64,000 nucleotides of DNA from NCBI GenBank assembly GCA_036337295.1, contig JAYZEN010000001.1, positions 682,001-746,000 of the forward strand. The letters run 5' to 3'. Under the pieces are notes generated by a model that saw nothing but the letters and a program-made list of their open reading frames with translations, was not told the DNA's origin and ran no database searches. Made by a program: the position numbers and the translations under genes. Shown here one piece after another: positions 1-8,800 of this stretch (its first letter is position 1; each line of letters opens with the position of its first letter). The stretch comes from Ketobacter sp036337295 (GTDB taxonomy: Bacteria; Pseudomonadota; Gammaproteobacteria; Pseudomonadales; Ketobacteraceae).

Positions 1-122
1 TCGTTGAGCAGCTGGCTGGCGTAATCGTCCAGGGCGATGCCGTCATCCCGGTAGTGAACCTGGGCGGACTGGTCCGGTTGGGCGCGATCAATCTGGTGGG
101 CAATAAAATCGGAAACGGGCAT
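1..122 (-). CDS. Nucleoid-associated protein YejK/NdpA family, N-terminal fragment
   Basis: Only the first 40 codons are inside the window; the gene runs off the left edge. The ATG is at 122-120. The peptide begins MPVSDFIAHQIDR and continues with a VHYRDD segment and a YASQLLN segment. This resembles the start of the YejK/NdpA family, which in pseudomonads opens with MPI..CIVHLIDK followed by an acidic RD motif. Such proteins bind the nucleoid and their function is poorly defined. The assignment rests on a short remembered similarity. The adjacent leftward gene ends 27 bases upstream, so the two could be co-transcribed. Confidence 0.5.
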   Translation of the reverse strand, partial: MPVSDFIAHQIDRAQPDQSAQVHYRDDGIALDDYASQLLN

Positions 123-149
123 GACAACCTCACTGCAGGGGGATTGCCA

Positions 150-1100
150 TTATACGGGGGCGGCGGGCATTTCCAAGATCACTTTACCTTTGACATGCCC
201 CCCTTCCACCACTCGATGGGCATCCGCCCCCTGTGCCAGCGGGAAGCGTTGGCTGATGTGCAACGTCACGTCCCCGCGGTCCACCAGCGCCACCAGTTGC
301 TCCAGTTGCGCCGCGTCGGGTTGCACCGTGTAGCCCCGCACCCGCCGCTGGCGGGCAGCCCCGGCGGCTTCCAGCGTCGCCGCGGTCAGGGTGGGAACCG
401 TCAGCAGCAGGCCCTCCGGCGCCAGCCAATCCAGGGCCTGCAGGCCCACATCGCCGCCCATCAAGTCCAGGATCAGATCCCAGGGGCCGGCCTCATCAAG
501 CACGTTAGGTTGGCCGTAGTCCAGACAATGGTGCGCCCCCAGCTCTCCGAGCAACGCCAGGTTGCCCTTGGACGCCGTGGCCGCCACTTCCGCCCCGGCC
601 CAGCGCCCCAGTTGCACCGCCAGATGGCCCACCCCACCGGCACCGGCCAGCACCAACAGCCGTTGGCCTGAGGCCAGGGCACCGTGCTGGAACAAACCCT
701 GCCAGGCGGTCAGACCGGCCAAAGGCAGCGCCGCCGCGTCGGCCAGCGGGGTATTCCGGGGGGCAGCCACCAGCGCCCCGGCCTCTACGGCACAGTATTC
801 GGCACAGGCCCCGCCCCGCAACGGGAAGTTCACCATCCCCACCACCGCAGTGCCTGCCGGCCAGTCCGGGTGGCCGCTCACCACCACCCCGGCCAGGTCA
901 TAGCCGGGAACAAAGCGAAACGCACTGCCCAGCTGGGCCGCCACAAAGCCCTTGCCGGCCCGGGTCTTCACATCAATGGGGTTCAATCCGGCGGCGGTCA
1001 CCCGCACCAACACCTCGCCCTGAGCAGGCTCGGGCATCGGTAGCGTCCCCAGGGTGAGGGTATCCACGGTACCAAAGTGGGTGTAATACAGGGCCTGCAT
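150..1100 (-). CDS. Zinc-independent MDR oxidoreductase (quinone oxidoreductase-like)
   Basis: A 316-residue medium-chain dehydrogenase/reductase. The N-terminal GroES-like half carries GEVLVRVTAAGLNPIDVKTR. The Rossmann half carries the nucleotide-binding motif LAGAGGVGHLAVQLG near residue 150. No structural-zinc cysteine cluster is visible, which fits the zinc-independent NAD(P)H:quinone reductase/zeta-crystallin group. Such enzymes reduce quinones or enones with NADPH in the cytosol; the substrate here cannot be told. The start MQALYYTHFG at 1100 lies one base after the stop of the nitroreductase gene. The two are therefore almost certainly translationally coupled and may share a role in handling quinones or nitroaromatics. 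The open frame extends upstream into the nitroreductase gene, but that extension does not look like this family. Confidence 0.85.
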   Translation of the reverse strand: MQALYYTHFGTVDTLTLGTLPMPEPAQGEVLVRVTAAGLNPIDVKTRAGKGFVAAQLGSAFRFVPGYDLAGVVVSGHPDWPAGTAVVGMVNFPLRGGACAEYCAVEAGALVAAPRNTPLADAAALPLAGLTAWQGLFQHGALASGQRLLVLAGAGGVGHLAVQLGRWAGAEVAATASKGNLALLGELGAHHCLDYGQPNVLDEAGPWDLILDLMGGDVGLQALDWLAPEGLLLTVPTLTAATLEAAGAARQRRVRGYTVQPDAAQLEQLVALVDRGDVTLHISQRFPLAQGADAHRVVEGGHVKGKVILEMPAAPV

Positions 1101-1101
1101 A

Positions 1102-1785
1102 TCAGCGCCGGAACTGCACGTTTTGATCGATGGGTTCCCGGTCAATCCAGGTTTTATTGGCGGCCACCGCGGCATCCTCATAACCGAAGCTGATGCCCAG
1201 CAGGATATTGATCTGATCGCCAATGCCGAACGCCTCCCGCACGATGTCGGGGTAATAGCGCATGGTGCCCTGGGGGCAGCAACCCACCCCATGGGCGGTC
1301 ATGGACAGCATCAGGGTCTGCATGTACATGCCCACGTCAATGGCCACCGATGCCCCGAACACCTTGTCCATGCCGATGAACACCACATGAGGCGCATCGA
1401 ACATCTGGAAGTTGCGCAGCATGGCCCGGTTGCGGCCCGCCTTGTCACCCCGCTCAATGCCCATATTGCCGTACAGTTCCATGGCACAATCCACCTGCCG
1501 CGTGCGGTATTCTCCGTCGAAGGTATCCGGGTATTCATAGTCGGAATTGAAGGGCACGCCCTGCATCACCTTCTCCACCATCTGATCCCGAACGCGATCC
1601 TTCAGCGCACCGGAGGCCACGTACACTTTCCAGGGCTGGATGTTGCAGTTGGACGGCGCCCGCTGCGCCAGGGTGAAAATGGATTCCAGGGTTTCCTGAG
1701 GCACTTCCTTGTCCAGATAGCCGCGCACGGAGCGACGGGACGTGATGGCTTCCGCCAGGCTCATGGTTTCCGGTGATACAGACAT
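1102..1785 (-). CDS. Nitroreductase family protein
   Basis: A 227-residue FMN-dependent nitroreductase-fold protein. It shows the usual opening AITSRRSVRGYLDKEVP, the APSNCNIQPWKVYV segment that contacts FMN, and the late GVGCCPQG segment. The family reduces nitro compounds, quinones or enones with NAD(P)H. I place the start at MSVSPETM (1785) because GAGGGA lies just upstream at good spacing. An in-frame ATG nine codons earlier (1812) has no clear ribosome-binding site. It is the first gene of a pair with the downstream MDR oxidoreductase, separated by one base. The substrate cannot be deduced. Confidence 0.88.
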   Translation of the reverse strand: MSVSPETMSLAEAITSRRSVRGYLDKEVPQETLESIFTLAQRAPSNCNIQPWKVYVASGALKDRVRDQMVEKVMQGVPFNSDYEYPDTFDGEYRTRQVDCAMELYGNMGIERGDKAGRNRAMLRNFQMFDAPHVVFIGMDKVFGASVAIDVGMYMQTLMLSMTAHGVGCCPQGTMRYYPDIVREAFGIGDQINILLGISFGYEDAAVAANKTWIDREPIDQNVQFRR

Positions 1786-1860
1786 AGATTCCCTCAAAAC
1801 TTCAATATTCATAATGGTTAGGAGGGAGCATGATAGCGCAATTTCAGCTCAGGATGGATG

Positions 1861-2928
1861 TCAGGAAAGATCACCCAAACGGTAGATTCGGGCTGCATTG
1901 TCGTGGAACAGCTTGCGCCGCTCCGCTTCCGGGTAATGGGCCACCAGCGCCGCGTAGAACTCGTAGAGTTGCGACAGCGACAGGGACACCTTGTCCATGG
2001 GGAAATTGGACGCAAACATGCAGCGGTCCACGCCAAAGGCCTGCAGCACAAATTCAAACAGTGGTCCGGCCCCCTGCATCAGCTCATCCAGGGCGGGCGC
2101 TGTGGTGCGGTGCTCGTAACCCCAGCCCACCACCGGCATGAACAGGCCCGACAGTTTCACCATCACATTGGGCAGCTCCGCCAGTTCCTGCAGGTGCATC
2201 TGCCAGGTGCGCAGGGTGACATCCCGGGCCGCCTCGGTGCGACCATAGGAGGCGAACTGGCCGCCCACCCCGATGGGTGTTCCCATGTGATCCAGCACAA
2301 AGGTGAGGCCGGGAAACTGGCGCGCCAGCACCACCAGCTCATCCAGCTGGTGGTGGAAAAACCAGGCATCAAAGCTGAGGTTGTGTTGCTCCAGCAGGGC
2401 CAGGCCGGCGAGCCAATGGGCATCCCGGGACAGGTAAGGGCGCGGACAGAAGCGCATGATCCCGGGGTCGAGGTCAAACGCCAGCATCTGGCGCACCCCC
2501 ACAAAGCGCGGACTGGCCTGCCGATGGGCTGTGATCACGGCGCCGGCATCGGGGCGTTGCAGCTCCACATGGCCCACGATTCCACCTAGCGCTACGGGGC
2601 TGTTGCGGAACAACCCTTCGAGCCAGCGGGTCTCCCCCACCAGGCCTTGCCCTTCCCGATCCCGCCACTCGGCCTCCACATGCACCACCTGCTTGATGGG
2701 CAGCTGGGCCGCATCCTGGCCATAGTCGTGGGGCAGGTAGTCATGGGCCACGTAGTCCGCACGCCCCACATAACGGCGGTCGGTTTCACTGGCACCAAAG
2801 CGGATGGCGGTATCATAGAGCTTGCGATTCCAGCCCAGCAGACGCTTGGGCCAGCTCAGAATGCGCGGGGTATTGAGCAAATCCCACTGGTGGATGTGGG
2901 GGTCAATGATGGGAAAGGGAAATTTCAC
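1861..2928 (-). CDS. Amidohydrolase family 2 (TIM-barrel metal-dependent hydrolase)
   Basis: The N-terminal motif IIDPHIHQWD supplies the metal-binding HxH of the amidohydrolase-2 group. Later histidine/aspartate segments (VVHVEAEW, FDAWFFHHQL, FVLDHMG) and the C-terminal ASNFPMDK match lactonase/decarboxylase-like members such as 2-pyrone-4,6-dicarboxylate hydrolase relatives. Substrate unknown. The start is uncertain. I use the GTG at 2928, immediately before the conserved VKFPFPIIDPHIH. The frame stays open to a TTG at 3045, but that extension is an asparagine-rich stretch overlapping the upstream gene by 47 bases. It looks like read-through of a GTTGTT-rich junction rather than a protein domain. 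Confidence 0.82.
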   Translation of the reverse strand: MKFPFPIIDPHIHQWDLLNTPRILSWPKRLLGWNRKLYDTAIRFGASETDRRYVGRADYVAHDYLPHDYGQDAAQLPIKQVVHVEAEWRDREGQGLVGETRWLEGLFRNSPVALGGIVGHVELQRPDAGAVITAHRQASPRFVGVRQMLAFDLDPGIMRFCPRPYLSRDAHWLAGLALLEQHNLSFDAWFFHHQLDELVVLARQFPGLTFVLDHMGTPIGVGGQFASYGRTEAARDVTLRTWQMHLQELAELPNVMVKLSGLFMPVVGWGYEHRTTAPALDELMQGAGPLFEFVLQAFGVDRCMFASNFPMDKVSLSLSQLYEFYAALVAHYPEAERRKLFHDNAARIYRLGDLS

Positions 2929-2998
2929 CCGTGGCGGCCCCCGTTTATGGCTGTTGTTGTTATGGTTGTTGTTTTGGTTATCGTTAACGATGTCGTTG

Positions 2999-4126
2999 TC
3001 AGCCTGACTGAACCAGCACAGCACAACGCAGCCGGTTTTGCCCAAAGTGCAACATCATATCAAAGCTGTCCCGGGGAATGGGGAGGTAATGCTTGTCGAG
3101 CTGCGTGGCCTCTTCTTTTTCATCGATATCCGGATCATTAATATAGACAAAGTCCTCATCCATATCCACCAACAGCACCCAGTGAGGGGCCTTCTTGCGG
3201 TCCAGGCGATAGGTGCTGATCAGCACCAGCAGCATGGCATTCTGATCCAGTAAGGCTTTCATCTGGGACAGGGACAGCGCCTCCTGGTGAATGGGCACCT
3301 TCAGTTCCGCCAGCTTTTCCAGAAAGTCGTGGTGCACCAGCTCCAGCACTTGCTTCTTGCTGTCGTTGCGCACGCCCTCCATAAACAGCGGGCCGTCCTG
3401 ATTCACGAACACATCCACCTGAAAGCCCCGCTTGGCGGCGGCATAGGCCAGACCGTGGGGCCCACAACCACCGTGGCCGGAAGTCATGAAAATGGTGGTG
3501 GCCTCGCGCCAGATCTGTAACTCGGTACGCTGATCGCAGACCATGTCTTCGCGCAGATCTTTCATCGCCATCATCAGCGATGCCGCCCCGCAGGTGAAAT
3601 CCGTGGATTGCTCGTAATAGGCCACCCGCTCATTGGGCTCCGACAGGTGCTCTTCCACCCGCTCATGGGGAATGATGCGCTTCTGGAAACGCAGGGCGTC
3701 GGCGTGGTCCTCGTAATAATCCGTATACAGGCCAAACTGGCGGTAACCCATGCGCTGGTAGAGGCCGATGGCAGCGGCGTTGTCCCGGCGCACTTCCAGG
3801 CGCATGAACATACGCCCCTGTTCCGCGGCTTCCTCTTCTGCCTGTTCCAGCAAGCGCCGCCCCAAACCCATACCGTGCGCGCCAGGTGACACCGCGATGG
3901 AATAAAGCCGCGCCAGGCTGGTGCCCCGCCGCATGAACACCAGTACATAGCCGAGCAGGGTTTGCTGCTGTTCCGCCACCAGCAACAGGTTATGATCCTG
4001 CTGCAACTGATGCTTGAAACTGCGCTTGCTCAGCCGGTCAGAGTCAAAACATTGCAACTCCAGCTCCACCAGAGAATCCAGATCCTGCAACGTCGCCTGC
4101 CGCAGGAGCACTCCCGATTCACCCAT
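2999..4126 (-). CDS. GNAT acetyltransferase fused to a C39-like peptidase
   Basis: A 375-residue two-domain protein. Residues 1 to about 155 form a GNAT acyltransferase, with an acetyl-CoA loop at GAHGMGLGRRLLEQA and a RimI-like end at IGLYQRMGYRQFG. From about residue 165 the protein changes to a papain-like/C39-type cysteine peptidase. The likely nucleophile is in YEQSTDFTCGAASLMMAM, the histidine is in APHWVLLV and the acid is in YINDPD. This fusion is known from neighbourhoods of RimK-like ATP-grasp ligases, where it is proposed to modify or trim peptides. Its ATG overlaps the end of the upstream DUF2817 gene by 8 bases, which is strong evidence of co-translation. Confidence 0.85.
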   Translation of the reverse strand: MGESGVLLRQATLQDLDSLVELELQCFDSDRLSKRSFKHQLQQDHNLLLVAEQQQTLLGYVLVFMRRGTSLARLYSIAVSPGAHGMGLGRRLLEQAEEEAAEQGRMFMRLEVRRDNAAAIGLYQRMGYRQFGLYTDYYEDHADALRFQKRIIPHERVEEHLSEPNERVAYYEQSTDFTCGAASLMMAMKDLREDMVCDQRTELQIWREATTIFMTSGHGGCGPHGLAYAAAKRGFQVDVFVNQDGPLFMEGVRNDSKKQVLELVHHDFLEKLAELKVPIHQEALSLSQMKALLDQNAMLLVLISTYRLDRKKAPHWVLLVDMDEDFVYINDPDIDEKEEATQLDKHYLPIPRDSFDMMLHFGQNRLRCAVLVQSG

Positions 4127-5246
4127 GCATCAACCCCTGGCTCGCCATCTGAATCACCTGGCGCCCGCGCAGCAGCACCAAGGTCTGCCACTGGGATTCC
4201 GCCGGGTAAAACTGTTTCAGTAATTGCAGCCGCACCTCCTCACTGCCGGGCAGGGTGAACGGTTGCTGGCCAGGGCGGCGCAGGCGATGATCCGCCCGCA
4301 AACAGCGCAGCAGTTCGGCAATGGGATAGGTGCCAAATTCCAGAGTGACATAGCAGCTGCGGGGCCCCATCACCCGGTGGAAGGCGTAGTCCACCAACCC
4401 GGTCTTGGGCACGGAGCAGGAATCCCCGCTTTCCGGCACGGTCACCGAGTCACCATACCAGCGCTGGGCAGTGTGCAGGCCGGCGGAATCCAGCGGATGA
4501 TCGCAAATCAGCTCGCCATAGCCGTAGGGGCCCAGGCCGGTGTGCAAGTCCACCACCGCCACATCCCGGTTGGCGCAATCCAGCGTCGCCAACACCCGCT
4601 CCAGGTTGAGGCGGGCCTGGCAGGGCGCACGGCCACCATAGAACAGGCCGTCAGCAAATTCATACTGGCCACCGCTCACCGCCAGCTCATATTCATATTG
4701 TCCGTGCCGTTGCAGATAGTGCAGCAGTGCATGCTCCCCCTGGGCCAGCTGTTCCACCGACGGCACCAAGGTATCCGGCACCAGGGCGCTGGCCAGTTCG
4801 CGGTACCCGGCGTTGTCCGGCAGGGCCTGGCTGAAATCCACGAAATTGCGGTTCACATCTATGCCCTGTTCATCCACCCGTCGACACCAGGCAAAGCCCC
4901 AGGGATTCACCGCGTGCACCAGCAACACCGCCATGCCCTCGGGCACCGACAGCTGGCCACTGGAGAGCCGCCTGACCAGATCCTGCTGAATGGCCGATCC
5001 ACAAAACCCCTCAATGCCGTGCACCGCCGACAGCAACACCAACACCCGCGGTGCGTCCGCCGCCCCGATCCACACCTGCTGACTGGCTAATGATTCGCCG
5101 GCTGGCCCGTGGCCTTCATAGGGTAAAGCGGTCACTTCCACCGGCCATCCCAAGGCCGACACCGCGCCCAGAAAAGCCTGCTCAGCTTCAGCGTAGGAGT
5201 TTGAAAATACGGATAATTCCCGCTGGGACAGCAATGGCGACAACAT
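4119..5246 (-). CDS. DUF2817 (M14-like zinc carboxypeptidase/aspartoacylase fold) protein
   Basis: A 375-residue protein of the DUF2817 family, related to M14 metallocarboxypeptidases. Zinc-ligand type motifs are visible: SAVHGIEGFCGS (H..E) near residue 75, NPWGFAWCRRVDEQGIDVNRNFVDF with the family NRNF, and VVDLHTGLGPYG carrying the later histidine. The C-terminal half holds ECG-like VTLEFGTYP with a plausible catalytic glutamate. Expected activity is hydrolysis of a terminal amide or peptide bond in the cytosol; substrate unknown. It overlaps the GNAT-C39 gene by 8 bases and is divergent from the RimK-like ligase. The three genes form one peptide ligase/hydrolase module. Confidence 0.82.
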   Translation of the reverse strand: MLSPLLSQRELSVFSNSYAEAEQAFLGAVSALGWPVEVTALPYEGHGPAGESLASQQVWIGAADAPRVLVLLSAVHGIEGFCGSAIQQDLVRRLSSGQLSVPEGMAVLLVHAVNPWGFAWCRRVDEQGIDVNRNFVDFSQALPDNAGYRELASALVPDTLVPSVEQLAQGEHALLHYLQRHGQYEYELAVSGGQYEFADGLFYGGRAPCQARLNLERVLATLDCANRDVAVVDLHTGLGPYGYGELICDHPLDSAGLHTAQRWYGDSVTVPESGDSCSVPKTGLVDYAFHRVMGPRSCYVTLEFGTYPIAELLRCLRADHRLRRPGQQPFTLPGSEEVRLQLLKQFYPAESQWQTLVLLRGRQVIQMASQGLMHG

Positions 5247-5425
5247 GAACCGGCCTCTCGAATCTGTACGAAAACACAGCGTAACCCTGGGCCTGATTTT
5301 TTACCAGCAGCCACTTCAAAAATAGTCGTCCAGGTACTTGTAATTCCGAGTGGTTGAATCCAATATTTCCCGCATGAGGCACGCGCAGACAGTCTGCAAC
5401 GCCCCACACATTCATTTATTCGTAG

Positions 5426-5485
5426 CTACCAACTCGGATGCCAACACGGATACCAATACAGCCAACAACACAGATACCAACAGGA
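5426..5485. repeat. Five degenerate 12-bp tandem repeats before the RimK-like gene
   Basis: Units 5426-5437, 5438-5449, 5450-5461, 5462-5473 and 5474-5485 follow the consensus ATACCAACACGG. The best-conserved are units 2, 3 and 5. The last unit ends in AGGA, which is the Shine-Dalgarno of the gene starting at 5490. The array therefore lies in the 5' leader inside the divergent promoter region (5247-5489). Confidence 0.7.
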
Positions 5486-5489
5486 AACC

Positions 5490-6974
5490 ATGTCACAACT
5501 TCTCGTAGTGGTCGACTCCCTGAAAGATTGGGCACCCTATTTTCCCGCCGAAGACGTTATCACTTTTGATGATTACCTCAGCCTCCAGGAAGACAAAAAG
5601 AAAACCCGTACCCGGGTGATCAACCTGTGTCGCAGCTATAAATACCTGTCCAAGGGGTACTACTGCTCCCTGCTGGGTGAAGCGCGGGATCACCACATCA
5701 TGCCGTCACTGCGGGTCATCAATGATCTCAACCAGAAGTCGCTGTACACCCTGCACCTGGACGATCTGACGGAACTGAAAGACCGCGAACTGCAGGGTTC
5801 CGATCCGGAAAAGGAGATCACGTTCATCACCTATTTCGGCTCCACCGCGGAGATGGAATTCAAGAACCTGGCCAAGGATCTGTTTGAAAAACTCCCCTGC
5901 CCGATTCTGCAGGTGAGCCTGCGCTTTGACGAACGCTGGCAGATCACCGAGTTGCAGGCGCTGTCGCCCCACAACCTGAAAACCGACGAACAGCAGACCG
6001 AGTTCGCCAATGCGCTGGATCGATTCAGCCATAAAATCTGGCGTTCGCCCAAAGCACGCAAGCAGTACCGCTATGACCTGGCCATTCTCACCAACAAGGA
6101 TGAGAAGTTACCCCCCAGTGATGCCGGCGCCATCAAGCGCTTCATCAAGGCCGGCAACAAACTGGGCGTGGACGTGGACATCATCGACCGCAAGGATTAT
6201 GTGCGCCTGGCGGAATACGACGCGCTCTTCATCCGCGAAACCACCGCCATTGACCACCACACTTTTCGCTTTGCAAAAAAAGCGGAATCCGAAGGCATGG
6301 TGGTCATCGATGATCCCATGTCCATCCTGCGCTGCTGCAACAAGGTGTACCTGACGGACCTGTTCAACCTCAACAAGGTACCGTCCCCCAAAACATTCAT
6401 CCTCAGCAAGCAGGACAAAGGCGCGTTGCAAACGGCCATGGAGAGCATTGGTTTCCCCATTGTGCTCAAGATTCCTGATGGCGCCTTTTCCCAGGGCGTG
6501 TTCAAGGTCAGCACGCCGGAGGAATTCGACGCCAAGATCCAGGCCCTGTTCAAGAAATCCGCCCTGGTGCTGGCCCAGGAATTTCTCTATACGGATTTTG
6601 ACTGGCGCATCGGCGTCATCAACAACAAGCCCCTGTACGCCTGCCGTTATTACATGGCCAAGGATCACTGGCAGATCTACAACCATTCCGGCAAAGGCGG
6701 GCGCTTTACCAGTGGCGGCTTTGACACCATGCCCACCTATGAAGCCCCCAAAGCGGTATTGGACGCGGCCCTGAAAGCCACCAAGTTGATCGGCAACGGC
6801 CTCTATGGCGTGGACATCAAGCAGTCCGGCGACCGTGCCCTGGTGATCGAAGTGAACGACAATCCCAGTATCGATCACGGCGTTGAGGATCTGTTCCTGG
6901 GCAACCAGCTCTATGAACAGATCATGCAGGATTTCGTCACCCGCATTGAGGCCCGCCGCGGCCAGAAGGGCTAG
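5490..6974 (+). CDS. RimK-like ATP-grasp ligase with N-terminal RLAN domain
   Basis: A 494-residue ligase. Residues 1 to about 150 form the RimK-like ATP-grasp N-terminal (RLAN) domain, opening SQLLVVVDSLKDWAPYFP. The ATP-grasp follows from about residue 230. Recognisable elements are the phosphate-loop segment IVLKIPDGAFSQGVFKV, VLAQEFLYTDFDWRIGV, and the metal-binding VIEVNDNPSIDHGVED with its E and N. Relatives such as RimK add glutamate to ribosomal protein S6, but RLAN-type members have no settled substrate. The gene is divergent from the DUF2817 and GNAT-C39 genes, an arrangement seen in predicted peptide-tagging systems. AGGAAACC precedes the ATG. A strong hairpin follows the stop. Confidence 0.9.
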   Translation: MSQLLVVVDSLKDWAPYFPAEDVITFDDYLSLQEDKKKTRTRVINLCRSYKYLSKGYYCSLLGEARDHHIMPSLRVINDLNQKSLYTLHLDDLTELKDRELQGSDPEKEITFITYFGSTAEMEFKNLAKDLFEKLPCPILQVSLRFDERWQITELQALSPHNLKTDEQQTEFANALDRFSHKIWRSPKARKQYRYDLAILTNKDEKLPPSDAGAIKRFIKAGNKLGVDVDIIDRKDYVRLAEYDALFIRETTAIDHHTFRFAKKAESEGMVVIDDPMSILRCCNKVYLTDLFNLNKVPSPKTFILSKQDKGALQTAMESIGFPIVLKIPDGAFSQGVFKVSTPEEFDAKIQALFKKSALVLAQEFLYTDFDWRIGVINNKPLYACRYYMAKDHWQIYNHSGKGGRFTSGGFDTMPTYEAPKAVLDAALKATKLIGNGLYGVDIKQSGDRALVIEVNDNPSIDHGVEDLFLGNQLYEQIMQDFVTRIEARRGQKG

Positions 6975-6983
6975 CCCATCACC

Positions 6984-7030
6984 GGTGCCGGACTGTCGCC
7001 AGCCGACAAGCGCAGCGACAGTCCGGCGCC
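6984..7030 (+). terminator. Probable terminator of the RimK-like gene
   Basis: A perfect 13-bp inverted repeat (6987-6999 with 7015-7027) extends to 16 pairs with one G-T. It encloses a 15-base loop and is followed by TGTATTTG. The T-run is weak, so termination could be factor-assisted. Confidence 0.6.
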
Positions 7031-7106
7031 TGTATTTGACAATCCGACCACTCCCCATGTTTACTGCACTTGTTTACTGCATTCAAACAACACGCAAGGA
7101 TTCGCT

Positions 7107-8003
7107 ATGAATCACTCGCCCCGGCAGTGGAAATCCATGGGCAAAAGCCTGCGCCTGAACGGGCACTCCCTCTTCGTACTGGACTCTGCCGATGCCGGCA
7201 AGCACCCCACTCCGGATAAACCCTGCATCCTGTTGCTGCACGGCTACCCCACTTCAAGCTGGGACTGGGAGCGGCTATGGCCGTTGCTGACCGAGGATTT
7301 CCGCTTAATCGCCCTGGATTTCCTCGGCTTCGGATTTTCCGACAAACCCTATCCCCATCACTACAAAATTCAGGAACAGGCGGATATCGTGGACGCGCTG
7401 GTGCAGCAACTGGGACTGACCCAGTTTCATGTGCTGTCCCACGACTACGGCGATACGGTGGCCCAGGAATTACTGGCCCGGCAGAATGAACGGGAACACC
7501 CCCAGTGGTTATCGGTCTGCCTGTTGAATGGGGGATTGTTTCCGGAAACCCACCGCGCGCGCCTGATTCAGAAATTGTTGGCCGGACCGCTGGGGCCCTT
7601 CCTGACGCGACACATGGGCAAGCAATCAATCCACAACACCATGAAGCGGATTTTTGGACCGGAGACACAACCGGACGCTGAGTTGATTGAGGGTTATTGG
7701 GAACTGATCAATTTCAACAACGGTCGACGCACCCTGCACAAACTGATCGACTACATGAAACAACGACGTCAGCACCGGGCACGCTGGGTACAGGCCCTGG
7801 CCGACAGCCGCATTCCCATTGGCCTGATCAATGGCGCAGTGGACCCAATATCCGGCGCGCACATGGTGGCCCGCTACAAAGAGGTGGTGGGACCACCGTT
7901 AATGATCCTGTCCCTGGCCAACATTGGCCACTATCCGCAATGGGAAGCACCGGACCAGGTGAACCAAGCCTATCGCCAGTTCCTGCAGGCTGCGCTGGAC
8001 TGA
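7107..8003 (+). CDS. Alpha/beta hydrolase, MEST/haloalkane dehalogenase-like
   Basis: A 298-residue alpha/beta hydrolase. It has the oxyanion-hole motif LLLHGYPTSSWDWE, the GFGFSDKP segment, and a nucleophile elbow LSHDYGDTVAQELL. An aspartate, not serine, occupies the elbow, as in haloalkane dehalogenases, epoxide hydrolases and MEST-type proteins. The acid is probably in NGAVDPISG and the histidine in NIGHYPQWEAP. The likely chemistry is hydrolysis through an ester intermediate; dehalogenase and epoxide hydrolase cannot be separated by sight. AAGGA lies six bases before the ATG. It converges with the crotonase gene, whose stop is 20 bases away. Confidence 0.87.
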   Translation: MNHSPRQWKSMGKSLRLNGHSLFVLDSADAGKHPTPDKPCILLLHGYPTSSWDWERLWPLLTEDFRLIALDFLGFGFSDKPYPHHYKIQEQADIVDALVQQLGLTQFHVLSHDYGDTVAQELLARQNEREHPQWLSVCLLNGGLFPETHRARLIQKLLAGPLGPFLTRHMGKQSIHNTMKRIFGPETQPDAELIEGYWELINFNNGRRTLHKLIDYMKQRRQHRARWVQALADSRIPIGLINGAVDPISGAHMVARYKEVVGPPLMILSLANIGHYPQWEAPDQVNQAYRQFLQAALD

Positions 8004-8023
8004 CTCCATGCGCAGCCCGACGT

Positions 8024-8719
8024 TTACCACTCCAGCGCAGCGGCACCAAAGTCTTTGCTGATGGCCGTTTGCAGCGCGCCCAACAAGTCTTCCCGCACCC
8101 GCAGCTTGGTGCCATGATGCGCCTCCAGATTCAGCTGCATCAGGGCTTCCGCCTTGACCACCGCAGTGTTCAGCAGATTTTCTGCCGCCACCACCTGATC
8201 CAGAAAACCTGCGGCAACGGACGTGTCCGGTGTGTACATCTCGGCGTTATTCACGGCGCGATTGAAATGGGCCGGATGCAGTCTGCCCCGGGCCAGTTCC
8301 ACACCGAACCAGGGCATGGTCAAACCGATGGCCACCTCGTTCAATCCAATCTTGAACTCACCGGACACACCCACACGATGATCCGCCGACAACAACAACA
8401 GCCCACCCATGGCCAGTGCATGCCCACTGCAGGCCACCACGACCGGCATGGGGAATGCCAGCAGACGGCTGGCCAACTTGGCACCGCCCACCACCAGCCG
8501 GGCCATGGCATCGCCGCCCTGCCCCATTACGTTCAAATCAAAACCGGCAGAGAAACGGCCGGGCCGCCCCACCAACACCACGGCTTTTTTATCCTGTTGT
8601 GCCTGATCCAAGGCCCCATGCAGTTCTTCCAGCAATGGCTGCGACACGGCATTGGCCTTGCCGTCATCCCATTGAATGATCTGCACACGATCTTGTTGTT
8701 GGCTGCTGATGACGCTCAT
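8024..8719 (-). CDS. Crotonase-fold enoyl-CoA hydratase/isomerase family protein
   Basis: A 231-residue crotonase-family protein. The oxyanion-hole segments are RFSAGFDLNVM near residue 55 and CSGHALAMGGLLLLSADHRVG near residue 95. The usual second catalytic glutamate position (IGLNEVAIGL) retains E. It is shorter than classical enoyl-CoA hydratases (about 255-260 residues) and similar to the crotonase/enoyl-CoA hydratase proteins of unassigned substrate found in proteobacteria. GGGAGAAACAG precedes the ATG. It stands alone between the convergent hydrolase and pgpA. Confidence 0.85.
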   Translation of the reverse strand: MSVISSQQQDRVQIIQWDDGKANAVSQPLLEELHGALDQAQQDKKAVVLVGRPGRFSAGFDLNVMGQGGDAMARLVVGGAKLASRLLAFPMPVVVACSGHALAMGGLLLLSADHRVGVSGEFKIGLNEVAIGLTMPWFGVELARGRLHPAHFNRAVNNAEMYTPDTSVAAGFLDQVVAAENLLNTAVVKAEALMQLNLEAHHGTKLRVREDLLGALQTAISKDFGAAALEW

Positions 8720-8800
8720 TCTGTTTCTCCCTTGGCAATGAGTTTTAATAAATAGAACAGCCTGCGGACAGGGGCAATGGCGAAAACGGCCAATCGGATT

